Assembly (NCBI RefSeq): GCF_016921115.1
Contig: NZ_JAFFZS010000030.1
Coordinates: 1 to 64,000, forward strand
Direction: 5' to 3'
Source of the DNA: Streptomyces actuosus
GTDB lineage: Bacteria; Actinomycetota; Actinomycetes; Streptomycetales; Streptomycetaceae
DNA: 64,000 bases
The notes beneath the pieces are model-generated. The model was not told where the DNA came from. It worked only from the letters and a program-made list of their open reading frames with translations, and did not search any database. Below, in pieces: positions 52,083-60,936 of the stretch. The translations under genes and the position numbers were made by a program. The number at the start of each line of letters is the position of its first letter. Within the stretch, counting starts at the first letter, position 1.

Positions 52083-53383
52083 CGACCCTGATGATGATCC
52101 TCGGCATAGTCGTCTTCGCGGTCGGCCTGCTCGTCTCGATCGCCTGGCACGAGCTGGGGCATCTGTCCACCGCCAAGCTCTTCGGCATCCGCGTCCCGCA
52201 GTACATGGTCGGCTTCGGCCCGACCGTGTGGTCGCGCAGGAAGGGCGAGACGGAGTACGGGGTCAAGGCGATCCCGCTCGGCGGCTACATCCGCATGATC
52301 GGCATGTTCCCGCCCGGCGACGACGGCCGGATCCAGGCACGGTCCACCTCACCCTGGCGCGGCATGATCGAGGACGCCCGCTCCGCCGCCTTCGAAGAGC
52401 TGGAGCCGGGCGACGAGACCCGCCTGTTCTACACGCGCAAACCGTGGAAGCGCGTCATCGTCATGTTCGCCGGCCCGTTCATGAACCTGATCCTGGCGAT
52501 CGGCCTGTTCCTCACCGTGCTGATGGGCTTCGGCATCCAGCAGCAGACCACCACCGTCAGCTCCATCTCGCCCTGCGTGATCGCGCAGAGCGAGAACCGC
52601 GACACCTGCAAGAAGTCCGACCCGGCCTCCCCGGCCGCCGCCGCGGGGCTGACGGCCGGTGACAAGATCGTCTCCTTCGACGGCCGGCCGACCGACAACT
52701 GGAACACCCTCTCCGACCTGATCCGGGACAGCGCCGGCAAGAGTGTGCCGATCGTCGTCGACCGCGACGGCCGCCGCCTCACCCTGCACGCCGACATCGC
52801 CACCAACCAGCTCGTCAAGAAGGACGCCGGCGGCGCCTACGTCCAAGGCGAGTACGTCAAGGCCGGCTTCCTCGGCTTCAGCGCTGCCACCGGCGTGGTC
52901 CGGCAGGACTTCGGCGGGTCGGTCACCTGGATGACCGACCGGGTGGGCGACGCCGTCGACGCCCTCGTCGCGCTGCCGGCCAAGGTCCCCGCCCTGTGGG
53001 ACGCCGCCTTCAACGGTGCCCCCCGCGCCCCCGACTCCCCGATGGGCGTGGTCGGCGCGGCCCGCGTCGGCGGCGAGATCTTCACCCTCGACATCCCGCC
53101 CAGCCAGCAGCTGGCCATGGCCGTCTTCCTGGTCGCCGGCTTCAACCTCTCCCTGTTCCTGTTCAACATGCTCCCGCTGCTCCCGCTCGACGGCGGGCAC
53201 ATCGCGGGTGCCCTGTGGGAGTCGCTGCGGCGGAACGCGGCGAAGGTGCTGCGGCGTCCGGACCCGGGCCCCTTCGACGTGGCGAAGCTGATGCCGGTGG
53301 CCTACGTGGTGGCCGGGATCTTCATCTGCTTCACCGTCCTGGTGCTGATCGCGGATGTGGTGAACCCGGTCCGGATCACCTGA
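52079..53383 (+). CDS. rseP: RIP metalloprotease RseP/site-2 protease
   Basis: 434 residues, intramembrane zinc protease that releases membrane-held regulators such as anti-sigma factors. TM1 carries HELGH (His24, Glu25, His28). A PDZ domain (about 190-265) follows the second helix, and the C-terminal FNMLPLLPLDGGH contributes the third Zn ligand. It is coupled to dxr by a 4-bp overlap, a conserved pairing in actinobacteria. Confidence 0.95.
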   Translation: MTTLMMILGIVVFAVGLLVSIAWHELGHLSTAKLFGIRVPQYMVGFGPTVWSRRKGETEYGVKAIPLGGYIRMIGMFPPGDDGRIQARSTSPWRGMIEDARSAAFEELEPGDETRLFYTRKPWKRVIVMFAGPFMNLILAIGLFLTVLMGFGIQQQTTTVSSISPCVIAQSENRDTCKKSDPASPAAAAGLTAGDKIVSFDGRPTDNWNTLSDLIRDSAGKSVPIVVDRDGRRLTLHADIATNQLVKKDAGGAYVQGEYVKAGFLGFSAATGVVRQDFGGSVTWMTDRVGDAVDALVALPAKVPALWDAAFNGAPRAPDSPMGVVGAARVGGEIFTLDIPPSQQLAMAVFLVAGFNLSLFLFNMLPLLPLDGGHIAGALWESLRRNAAKVLRRPDPGPFDVAKLMPVAYVVAGIFICFTVLVLIADVVNPVRIT

Positions 53384-53403
53384 CCGGCCCCGCCGCCACC
53401 GAA

Positions 53404-53464
53404 CCCGAGGGCCTCGCCCTTCGTCCCCGGCCCGAACCCGCGGACGAAGGGCGAGGCCCTCGGG
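53404..53464 (+). terminator. 23-bp perfect hairpin terminator after rseP
   Basis: The arm 53404-53426 (CCCGAGGGCCTCGCCCTTCG and three more) pairs without mismatch with 53442-53464 around a 15-base loop, 20 bp after the stop. It is the longest perfect stem noticed in the window. The following 286 bp up to ispG hold nothing else recognisable. Confidence 0.9.
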
Positions 53465-53750
53465 CGTGGGGCCGCGGGGCGGACGACGCACCCCACCGAT
53501 TCCGCACCCCCGCCCCTGTTCGCGCCCGGCCCACGTCTCGAGCCCGGTCCCGGGCGCCGCGCGCACCGGGCATCCGGACAGCATGTCCGCGGAGGCGCAC
53601 ACCACGCCCTCTCCGCCGACCCGGCACGCCATCGAGCGGATCGTCGGGCCGTCGTGTGCCGACGTTCGGTTCCGTGCCGTAATCTCGAAGCCCGGAGCCC
53701 GCCGCTGAACGGGGCCGGACCATGATCCACGACTTGGGGTTGCACAGCAG

Positions 53751-54908
53751 ATGACTGCGATTTCTCTCGGCATGCCGTCCGTTCCGACCAAGCTCGCCGA
53801 GCGCCGGAAGAGCCGGCAGATCCAGGTCGGGTCGGTGGCGGTGGGCGGCGACGCGCCGGTGTCCGTGCAGTCGATGACGACCACGCGGACGTCCGACGTC
53901 GGTGCCACGCTGCAGCAGATCGCGGAGCTGACGGCGTCGGGCTGCCAGATCGTGCGGGTGGCCTGCCCGACGCAGGACGACGCCGACGCCCTGGCCACGA
54001 TCGCCCGGAAGTCGCAGATCCCGGTGATCGCCGACATCCACTTCCAGCCCAAGTACGTCTTCGCGGCGATCGAGGCCGGCTGTGCCGCCGTCCGCGTCAA
54101 CCCGGGCAACATCAAGAAGTTCGACGACCAGGTCAGGGAGATCGCCCGGGCGGCCGGGGACCACGGCACGCCGATCCGGATCGGTGTCAATGCCGGCTCG
54201 CTGGACCGGCGGCTGCTGCAGAAGTACGGCAAGGCCACCCCGGAGGCGCTGGTGGAGAGCGCGTTGTGGGAGGCGTCGCTGTTCGAGGAGCACGACTTCC
54301 GGGACATCAAGATCTCCGTGAAGCACAACGACCCGGTCGTGATGATCGAGGCGTACCGGCAGCTCGCCGAGCAGTGCGACTACCCCCTGCACCTGGGGGT
54401 GACGGAGGCGGGTCCGGCCTTCCAGGGCACCGTCAAGTCCGCCGTCGCCTTCGGTGCGCTGCTCTCCCGGGGTATCGGGGACACCATCCGGGTGTCGCTG
54501 TCCGCCCCGCCGGCGGAGGAGGTCAAGGTCGGTATCCAGATCCTGGAGTCGCTGAACCTGCGGCAGCGCGGCCTGGAGATCGTCTCCTGCCCGTCCTGCG
54601 GGCGGGCCCAGGTCGACGTCTACAAGCTCGCCGAGGAGGTCACCGCCGGCCTCACCGGCATGGAGGTCCCGCTGCGCGTCGCGGTGATGGGCTGCGTCGT
54701 CAACGGTCCCGGTGAGGCCCGTGAGGCCGATCTGGGTGTCGCCTCCGGCAACGGCAAGGGGCAGATCTTCGTCAAGGGCGAGGTCATCAAGACCGTGCCC
54801 GAGTCGAAGATCGTCGAGACCCTGATCGAAGAGGCGATGAAGATCGCCGAGCAGATGGAGGCCGAGGGCGCGGAGTCGGGCGAGCCCTCCGTGTCGGTCG
54901 CCGGCTGA
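53751..54908 (+). CDS. ispG: 4-hydroxy-3-methylbut-2-enyl diphosphate synthase
   Basis: 385 residues, penultimate MEP-pathway step, reductive ring-opening of MEcPP to HMBPP by a 4Fe-4S enzyme. The N-terminal TIM barrel starts with VQSMTTTRTSDV. Cluster ligands are Cys280 and Cys283 in SCPSCGR and Cys315 in MGCVVNGPGE with Glu322. With dxr 1.7 kb upstream this groups two pathway genes, as in other streptomycetes. Confidence 0.97.
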   Translation: MTAISLGMPSVPTKLAERRKSRQIQVGSVAVGGDAPVSVQSMTTTRTSDVGATLQQIAELTASGCQIVRVACPTQDDADALATIARKSQIPVIADIHFQPKYVFAAIEAGCAAVRVNPGNIKKFDDQVREIARAAGDHGTPIRIGVNAGSLDRRLLQKYGKATPEALVESALWEASLFEEHDFRDIKISVKHNDPVVMIEAYRQLAEQCDYPLHLGVTEAGPAFQGTVKSAVAFGALLSRGIGDTIRVSLSAPPAEEVKVGIQILESLNLRQRGLEIVSCPSCGRAQVDVYKLAEEVTAGLTGMEVPLRVAVMGCVVNGPGEAREADLGVASGNGKGQIFVKGEVIKTVPESKIVETLIEEAMKIAEQMEAEGAESGEPSVSVAG

Positions 54909-54923
54909 CGACGACGCACGAGA

Positions 54924-54948
54924 GGGCCGGCCGCCCCACGGCCGGCCC
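54924..54948 (+). terminator. Terminator after ispG
   Basis: GGGCCGGCCG (54924-54933) and CGGCCGGCCC (54939-54948), perfect 10-bp stem, 5-base loop, 15 bp after the stop. Confidence 0.85.
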
Positions 54949-55412
54949 CCGGGCTCCGCGGCCCGGAGACCGGCCGACCGTGAGCGGCCGGTGAGCCGCG
55001 GCGCCGCCGGTGGAGGGTGAGCGTCCGCGGCACCGGCCGTCGTTCCGGCGGCCGGGTGGCCGCCGTTCCGGCCGCGTGGGTCCGTTCTCACCGGCCGCAC
55101 CGTCGTCTCGCGTTCCCCGCGCCTGACTTCTCGCCCCCTCGCTTGCTCCCCGGCGCGCGGGCGACCGGCTGCCTCGCCGTGACCACCGCGGACCGCCTCC
55201 AGGCCCGGGCCGCACCCCCGGGACCCGCTCGCCGTCCGCCGTCCGCGAGGTGTCGGAAAGCCCCCTGCCCCGTCGGTCCCCTGAGCGGGTCCCAGCCTCA
55301 TCGGCCACGTGCGGATCTCCCGCCGCAGCCTGCCGTCCCACCGGGCGGCGCCGCAGATTTTCGCCGGGTACAGTGCGGAGATCAGTCGACCCCAGCGTGT
55401 GAGGCCCCGTAC
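54949..55412. other. Intergenic region, no gene recognised
   Basis: About 460 bp. An open plus-strand frame continues from 55017 into the acetyltransferase gene, but its residues (Arg/Pro/Ala runs) do not resemble protein. TACAGT at 55372 may be a -10; no matching -35 is evident. Confidence 0.5.
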
Positions 55413-56261
55413 GTGTTGACCCAGACCACCTCACGGGTCCTCCAACCGAGCGACCTGGACGCCGCCCTCGCGGTGCTCGACCGCGAGCCGGTCGTCAACG
55501 CCTTCGTGACCGCCCGCGTGCAGGTCGCGGGACTGGACCCGTGGCGCCTCGGCGGGGAGATGTGGGGCTGGTACGAGGACGGCATGCTGACGTCCCTGTG
55601 CTACGCGGGCGCCAACCTGGTCCCGATCTGCGCCACCCCGCGCGCCGTCCGCGCCTTCGCCGACCGCGCCCGCCGGGCCGGCCGCCGCTGCTCCTCCGTC
55701 GTCGGCCCCGCCGGTCCCACCGCCGAGCTGTGGAGCCTCCTCGAACCGCACTGGGGCCCCGCCCGCGACATCCGCACCCGCCAGCCGCTGATGGCCACCG
55801 ACCGCATGCCCGCCGACGTCGCTCCCGACCCCTACGTCCGCCGCGTCCGCAAGGACGAGATGGAGACGATCATGCCGGCGTGCGTGGCGATGTTCACCGA
55901 GGAGGTCGGTGTCTCGCCGCTCGCCGGTGACGGCGGTCTCCTCTACCAGGCCCGCGTCGCCGAACTCGTCGGCGCCGGACGGTCCTTCGCCCGCCTCGAC
56001 GACCGCGGCCGGGTCGTGTTCAAGGCGGAGATCGGCGCCGCCACCCCCCAGGCGTGCCAGATCCAGGGCGTGTGGGTGGCTCCCGAGTACCGCGGGCAGG
56101 GCTTCGCGGCCCCCGGCATGGCCGCGGTCCTGCGCTACGCCCTCGCCGACGTCGCCCCGGTCGTCAGCCTCTACGTCAACGACTACAACACCCCGGCCAG
56201 AAGGACGTACGAGCGCGTAGGCTTCCAGGAGGTCGGTGCCTTCATGAGCATCCTTTTCTGA
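55413..56261 (+). CDS. GNAT-family acetyltransferase with DUF4081 N-terminal domain
   Basis: 282 residues. The N-terminal about 150 residues (DREPVVNAFVTARV, LCYAGANLVPI, GPAGPTAELW) match DUF4081. The C-terminal GNAT domain has the acetyl-CoA loop VAPEYRGQGFAAPGMAAVL and ends NTPARRTYERVGFQEVGAF. GTG 55413 has TGAGG before it. The substrate is unknown. It is followed after 25 bp by a second GNAT gene. Confidence 0.88.
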   Translation: MLTQTTSRVLQPSDLDAALAVLDREPVVNAFVTARVQVAGLDPWRLGGEMWGWYEDGMLTSLCYAGANLVPICATPRAVRAFADRARRAGRRCSSVVGPAGPTAELWSLLEPHWGPARDIRTRQPLMATDRMPADVAPDPYVRRVRKDEMETIMPACVAMFTEEVGVSPLAGDGGLLYQARVAELVGAGRSFARLDDRGRVVFKAEIGAATPQACQIQGVWVAPEYRGQGFAAPGMAAVLRYALADVAPVVSLYVNDYNTPARRTYERVGFQEVGAFMSILF

Positions 56262-56286
56262 GCCGACGCCCCTGTACGCTCCCCGC

Positions 56287-56817
56287 ATGGACGCTGTGAT
56301 CGGCCCCCTGGATCTCTCCGCCCACGTCGACGAGGCGCTGGCGGTCCAGGCAGTCGCGTTCGGCCTCGGTGCCGACGAGGTGGCCGTCCGCCGCCAGATC
56401 GTCCTCCGGCACATGACCCACCGGGGAGCCAGGGCCCTCGGCGCCACCGTGGGCGGCACCCTCGTCGGCTTCGTCTACGGCATGCCCAACGACCGCTCCC
56501 ACTGGTGGTCCACTGTCGTGGAGCCCTACCTGCGCGCCCGGGGCCACGAGCACTGGCTCGACGACTCCTTCGTCATCACCGAACTGCACGTCCACCCCGC
56601 GCACCAGCACCGCGGCATCGGCCGCAGCCTCATCACCACGATCACCGACTCCGCCGACGAACCCCGCTCGATCCTCTCCGCGATCGACACCGACAGCCCC
56701 GCGCGCGCTCTGTACCGCTCCCTCGGCTACGAGGACCTGGCGCGGCAGGTGCTCTTCCCCAGCGCGCCCAAGCCGTACGCCGTCATGGGGGCCCCACTTC
56801 CCCTGCGTCGCGGCTAA
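56287..56817 (+). CDS. GNAT-family N-acetyltransferase
   Basis: 176 residues. The acetyl-CoA binding loop is LHVHPAHQHRGIGRSLITTI, and the C-terminal SPARALYRSLGYEDL is the usual motif B. Single-domain enzyme of unknown substrate. It lies between the DUF4081 acetyltransferase and proS on the same strand and may be cotranscribed with the former. Confidence 0.9.
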   Translation: MDAVIGPLDLSAHVDEALAVQAVAFGLGADEVAVRRQIVLRHMTHRGARALGATVGGTLVGFVYGMPNDRSHWWSTVVEPYLRARGHEHWLDDSFVITELHVHPAHQHRGIGRSLITTITDSADEPRSILSAIDTDSPARALYRSLGYEDLARQVLFPSAPKPYAVMGAPLPLRRG

Positions 56818-56890
56818 CCGATTTCCGGGCACGCCCGCCACCCGGCTAACCTCCTTGCCATCACCCTTACCCGGCAGGAGTACAAGAACC

Positions 56891-58591
56891 ATGGCGAACG
56901 CACCTGTCCAGCGCATGTCCCAGTTGATGGCGAAGACGCTGCGCGACGACCCCGCGGACGCCGAGGTGCTCAGCCACAAGCTGCTGGTCCGCGCCGGCTA
57001 CGTCCGACGCACCGCCGCGGGCATGTGGAGCTGGCTGCCGCTCGGCAAGAAGGTCCTCGCCAACGTGGAGCGGATCGTCCGCGAGGAGATGGACGCGATC
57101 GGCGCCCAGGAGGTTCTGCTCCCGGCGCTGCTGCCCCGCGAGCCCTACGATGCCACCGGCCGCTGGGACGAGTACGGCCAGGAACTGTTCCGGCTGAAGG
57201 ACCGCAAGGGCGGCGACTACCTCCTCGGCCCGACGCACGAGGAGATCTTCACCCTGCTGGTCAAGGACCAGTGCACGTCCTACAAGGACCTGCCGGTCAT
57301 CCTCTACCAGATCCAGACCAAGTTCCGGGACGAGGCCCGCCCGCGGGCCGGCATCCTGCGCGGGCGCGAGTTCCAGATGAAGGACTCCTACTCCTTCGAC
57401 CTCGCCGACGAGGGCCTCGCCCACTCCTACGCCCTGCACCGGGAGGCGTACCAGAAGATCTTCACGCGCCTCGGCCTCGACTACCGCATCTGCGCCGCCA
57501 CCGCCGGCGCCATGGGTGGCTCCGAGTCGGAGGAGTTCCTCGCGCCGGCCGCTGCCGGCGAGGACACCTTCGCCGACTGCCCGAACTGCGACTTCGCCGC
57601 CAACACCGAGGCGATGACGTACGCGCTGAAGCCGGTGGACGCCGAGGGCGTGCCGGCCCCGGAGGACATCCCCACCCCGGACACCCCCACCATCGAGACC
57701 CTCGCCGCCTCCCTCGGCGTCCCCGCCTCCGCCACCCTGAAGAACCTCCTGGTCAAGGTGGACGGCGAGATCGTCGCCGTCGGCGTTCCCGGCGACCGCG
57801 AGGTCGACCTGGACAAGGTCGAGGCGCACTTCGCCCCGGCCGTCGTCGAGATGGTCACCGAGGCCGACTTCGCCGGACGCCCCGATCTGGTCCGAGGCTA
57901 CGTCGGCCCGCAGGGCCTGCCGAAGGTGAAGTACGTCGCCGACCCGCGCGTCGCCCCGGGTACCGCGTGGATCACCGGTGCCAACAAGGCCGACACGCAT
58001 GCCAGGAACGTCGTCGCCGGCCGTGACTTCGAGGTCGACGCCTACCTCGACGTCGTCGTGGTGCAGGACGGCGACCCCTGCCCGAAGTGCGGTACCGGCA
58101 TCGAGCTGGACCGCGCCATCGAGATCGGTCACATCTTCCAGCTCGGCCGCAAGTACACCGACGCCCTCAAACTCGACGTCCTCGGCCAGAACGGCAAGCC
58201 GGTCCGCGTCACCATGGGCTCCTACGGTGTCGGCGTCTCCCGCGCCGTCGCCGCGCTCGCCGAGCAGACCGCCGACGACAAGGGCCTGTGCTGGCCCAAG
58301 GAGATCGCCCCGGCCGACGTCCACGTGGTCGCCGCGGGCAAGGCCCGGCAGACCGAACTCGCCCTCGACATCTCGGACAAGCTCGCCGCCGCCGGAGTCC
58401 GCGTCCTCGTCGACGACCGCGCGGGCGTCTCACCGGGCGTGAAGTTCACGGACTCCGAGCTGATCGGCGTTCCGACCATCCTGGTCGCCGGGCGGCGCGC
58501 CGCCGAGGGCGTCGTCGAGCTGAAGGACCGCCGCACCGGCGAGCGCGAGGAGCTCCCGGTCGACGAGGCGATCGCCCGCCTCACCGCCTGA
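56891..58591 (+). CDS. proS: Prolyl-tRNA synthetase
   Basis: 566 residues, class II, bacterial type with the YbaK-like editing insertion (about 225-385, including ATLKNLLVKVDGEIVAVGVPGDREV). Motif 2 is FRDEARPRAGILRGREFQMKD, motif 3 is MGSYGVGVSRAVAALAEQ. It charges tRNA-Pro and edits Ala-tRNA-Pro. ATG 56891 follows AGGAG at 12 nt. Confidence 0.98.
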   Translation: MANAPVQRMSQLMAKTLRDDPADAEVLSHKLLVRAGYVRRTAAGMWSWLPLGKKVLANVERIVREEMDAIGAQEVLLPALLPREPYDATGRWDEYGQELFRLKDRKGGDYLLGPTHEEIFTLLVKDQCTSYKDLPVILYQIQTKFRDEARPRAGILRGREFQMKDSYSFDLADEGLAHSYALHREAYQKIFTRLGLDYRICAATAGAMGGSESEEFLAPAAAGEDTFADCPNCDFAANTEAMTYALKPVDAEGVPAPEDIPTPDTPTIETLAASLGVPASATLKNLLVKVDGEIVAVGVPGDREVDLDKVEAHFAPAVVEMVTEADFAGRPDLVRGYVGPQGLPKVKYVADPRVAPGTAWITGANKADTHARNVVAGRDFEVDAYLDVVVVQDGDPCPKCGTGIELDRAIEIGHIFQLGRKYTDALKLDVLGQNGKPVRVTMGSYGVGVSRAVAALAEQTADDKGLCWPKEIAPADVHVVAAGKARQTELALDISDKLAAAGVRVLVDDRAGVSPGVKFTDSELIGVPTILVAGRRAAEGVVELKDRRTGEREELPVDEAIARLTA

Positions 58592-58598
58592 CGCCCGG

Positions 58599-58635
58599 GG
58601 CGGGGGGGCGTTCACCGCGTGTGAGCGCCCCCGCC
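58599..58635 (+). terminator. Terminator after proS
   Basis: GGCGGGGGGGCGTTCAC pairs with GTGAGCGCCCCCGCC (two G bulged, one G-T pair), 5-base loop, 8 bp past the stop. Confidence 0.8.
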
Positions 58636-58679
58636 ACCCCGGCCTCCCGGGCGCTCCGGGGACGCCCGAGGCGCCGTCG

Positions 58680-58720
58680 CCCGGGAGGACGGGCTACAGG
58701 CCCGGGAGGACGGGCTACAG
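58680..58720. repeat. 20-bp tandem duplication at the end of the APH-like gene
   Basis: CCCGGGAGGACGGGCTACAG occurs at 58680-58699 and 58701-58720. Each copy contains CTA, the TAG stop on the minus strand; the gene uses the stop in the second copy. Confidence 0.9.
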
Positions 58721-59644
58721 CCAGCTCGCGAACTCCATCAGCAGCTCCCCGTCCCGCTCCCGGCCGACGCGGCGCGCCCGCACGCCCGACTCCACCGCCC
58801 GGAACAGGGTCCAGCCGCGCAGCCGCTCCTGGTCCACCTCCAGCGACTCCGCGAGCCGCTTCACGCGCCGCCGCGTCGTCGCCGCCCCGGACGGCGAGGC
58901 GATCAGGTCCTCCACCCGGTCGCGGACCAGCCGGGCGAGGTCGAACGCGCACTCGCCGACCACCGGGTCCGGGCCCACCGCGAGCCACGGCATCCGCTCC
59001 CCGGCCAGCACCTTGCTCTGGCGGAACGTGCCGTGCAGCAGCCGGTGCTCCGGCGGGGCGGCCAGCAGCGCGTCCCGTGCCGCGAGCGCCTCCTCGACCA
59101 GCGGCGCCACCTCGGCATCCCGCTCCGCCGTCGCCCGCATCGCCTCCGCCTGCCGCCCGGTCCGCGCGGCCACGGTCTCGAACGGGTGGGCCGCCGCGCC
59201 GGAGGGCGGCTCCACCCACAGCCGGCGCAGCGTCCCCGCCGCCTCCAGCAGCGCCTTCGCCTCGGGCAGCGACCGCACCGACACATCGGGGTGCAGCCGC
59301 TCCAGCAGCAGCACACCCGGCTCCGGGTCCTTCGGGCCGTGCGGCAGGTCCTCCTGGAGCAGCCGTACGGCACCGCGGCCGGCCCAGTGGGCGAGCGCGG
59401 CCCGCTCCGCCTCGGGGCGGGCCCTGCGCGGCGCCAGCTTCAGCACCGCGGGCGTACCGTCGGCGCGCCGCACCAGCAGCACCAGGCTGCTCCGGCCGCC
59501 CGGCGCCTGCACCCGCTCGACGGTCAACTCGCGTAGCGCCACCGCGTGACGGGCCTCCTCCGGCAGCCTCTCCAGCCAGGCGTCCCCCTCCGGTGCCGTC
59601 TCACCGAGCGACCTGACCAGACGCCGCGGCGGTTCGAGAGCCAT
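58715..59644 (-). CDS. APH/hydroxyurea-kinase-like protein lacking catalytic Asp residues
   Basis: 309 residues with the aminoglycoside/streptomycin 6-kinase-like fold. AVLKLAPR retains the ATP-binding Lys. The catalytic loop, normally HGDLHxxNVL, reads HGTFRQSKVL (Asp to Thr, Asn to Lys). The metal-binding segment, normally LAIDP, reads LAVGP (Asp to Gly). Both catalytic aspartates are thus missing, which argues for a pseudokinase. It is the last gene of a minus-strand trio beginning at 60738. Confidence 0.8.
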   Translation of the reverse strand: MALEPPRRLVRSLGETAPEGDAWLERLPEEARHAVALRELTVERVQAPGGRSSLVLLVRRADGTPAVLKLAPRRARPEAERAALAHWAGRGAVRLLQEDLPHGPKDPEPGVLLLERLHPDVSVRSLPEAKALLEAAGTLRRLWVEPPSGAAAHPFETVAARTGRQAEAMRATAERDAEVAPLVEEALAARDALLAAPPEHRLLHGTFRQSKVLAGERMPWLAVGPDPVVGECAFDLARLVRDRVEDLIASPSGAATTRRRVKRLAESLEVDQERLRGWTLFRAVESGVRARRVGRERDGELLMEFASWL

Positions 59645-59671
59645 ACGCGAGTCGTTCCCCTTCTGTGTCCG

Positions 59672-60154
59672 CTACGTGGTGGGTGCGGCGGTCGCCGAGG
59701 GCGACGCCGGTGCACCGGCGTTCGCCGTCCGTTCGGCGAGCCCAGGGAAGGCTACGCTCTTCCCGCGCCAGCGCACCGCCCGCACCGCGGCCTCGCGCAG
59801 CGCGCCCGCGGCCTCCCGCCGCCGCTGCCCCGCCGAGGCCCGCACGAGGTCGGAGTAGACGCCCGCCACGCGGTCCTCCAGCTCCGCGGCGAGCCGGACG
59901 GCGGCCGCCGCGTCCGGCACCGCGAACGGCAGCGCGTAACCGGCCGCCGCGGCGACCGGCGCACCGCCCAGGTCCCGCACCTCGCGCACCAGGGCGTCCC
60001 GGCGGGCGCGGTGGGCGTCGTAGGCGGCGCGGGCCTCGCCGCGGCGCACCTCGTCGATTTGCCCACCGACCACCCCGTAGCCGTAGGCCGCCGCGTGCTC
60101 GGCGGCCAGCGCAGCCTGGAGCGCCTGAAGTTCCTGTGTCCGGTCCTCGCTCAC
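59672..60154 (-). CDS. Ferritin-like DUF4439 protein
   Basis: 160 residues, mostly helical. It matches the DUF4439 ferritin-like pattern with LQALQAALAAEHAAAYGYGVVG at the start and YDAHRARRDALVREVRDLGG in the second helix. The Glu and His positions of the helices could bind metal, but a full di-iron site is not obvious. The GTG start overlaps the lipoprotein stop (GTGA). It is cotranscribed with the lipoprotein upstream and the APH-like protein downstream. Confidence 0.82.
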   Translation of the reverse strand: MSEDRTQELQALQAALAAEHAAAYGYGVVGGQIDEVRRGEARAAYDAHRARRDALVREVRDLGGAPVAAAAGYALPFAVPDAAAAVRLAAELEDRVAGVYSDLVRASAGQRRREAAGALREAAVRAVRWRGKSVAFPGLAERTANAGAPASPSATAAPTT

Positions 60155-60738
60155 CCGGCCGCCTCCGTCGTCAGCAGGTAGACATGTGCCGCGCCCGCCG
60201 CGGCCACCGAGGCCAGCAGCCGCGCCAGTTCGCCGTCCACGTCGGCGAGCGTCTCCGTGCGCCGGTCGGCCAGTTCCTTCTCGGCGCCGGCGAGCAGGGC
60301 CACGGCCGCCTTCTCGTCCGCGGGGACGACGGGGGAGGCGTCCGGAGCGGTCACGGGAGAGCCGGTGGGGGAGGCGCCGGGAGAGCCGGTGGGGGAGCTC
60401 GTCGGCGACACGGACGGCGAACCCGACACGCCGGATCCCGCGGGCCGCGCACCGAACGCCTCCGCGTGCCGCACGGTCTCCGCCCGCAGCGGCGCGAGCC
60501 GCGGAGCGAGCGACGGATGGGCGGTGAGGACCGCGTCGTAGCGCCGGGCCAGGTCCGTGCTGTCCCGGGCGGCCCGCGCGCGGACGCGCTGGGCGAGGGA
60601 CGGGGCGCTGGACCTTCCGCCACCGGTGTCCTCGGCGGTGGCCGAGCAGCCCACCAGGAGCGTGGTGCCCGCGGCCGAGGCGAGCAGGGTTCTTCTGCGC
60701 GGTCCCGAGGGGATGCGCGGCGGCGGGGTGAACGGCAC
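60151..60738 (-). CDS. Exported lipoprotein with Ser/Pro-rich linker
   Basis: 195 residues from GTG 60738. The signal has a twin-arginine-like GPRRRTLLASAAGTTLLVGC with lipobox Cys. Helical segments (SLAQRVRARAARDSTDLARRYDAV) flank a repeated linker (SPTGSPGASPTGSPV, encoded by an 18-bp direct repeat near 60356-60400). The C-terminal helix has ELADRRTETLADVDGELARLLASVAAAGAAHVYLL. The helical parts resemble DUF4439-type bundles, so it may be the exported partner of the next protein. Divergent from rimP. Confidence 0.72.
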   Translation of the reverse strand: MPFTPPPRIPSGPRRRTLLASAAGTTLLVGCSATAEDTGGGRSSAPSLAQRVRARAARDSTDLARRYDAVLTAHPSLAPRLAPLRAETVRHAEAFGARPAGSGVSGSPSVSPTSSPTGSPGASPTGSPVTAPDASPVVPADEKAAVALLAGAEKELADRRTETLADVDGELARLLASVAAAGAAHVYLLTTEAAG

Positions 60739-60936
60739 GGCAGACGTCCTCGGAGAGCTCGTACGGAGGGACGGAGGACCCACAGGTCCGTGATCACGGT
60801 ACCCGCGTGTCCGCTCGGCACCACTCACCGGCACCGTGCGTACACAGGTGGACGGCAACACCCCTCGGGACCGGATACCCTTTGACCTGACGCGCGACCA
60901 TCCCACAACAGCACACGCGGCCGAGGAGTCACCCGG

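Noticed and set aside
58715..59644. Antibiotic-resistance aminoglycoside kinase
   Set aside because: The fold matches, but the catalytic and metal-binding Asp residues are replaced, so a resistance function should not be assigned.
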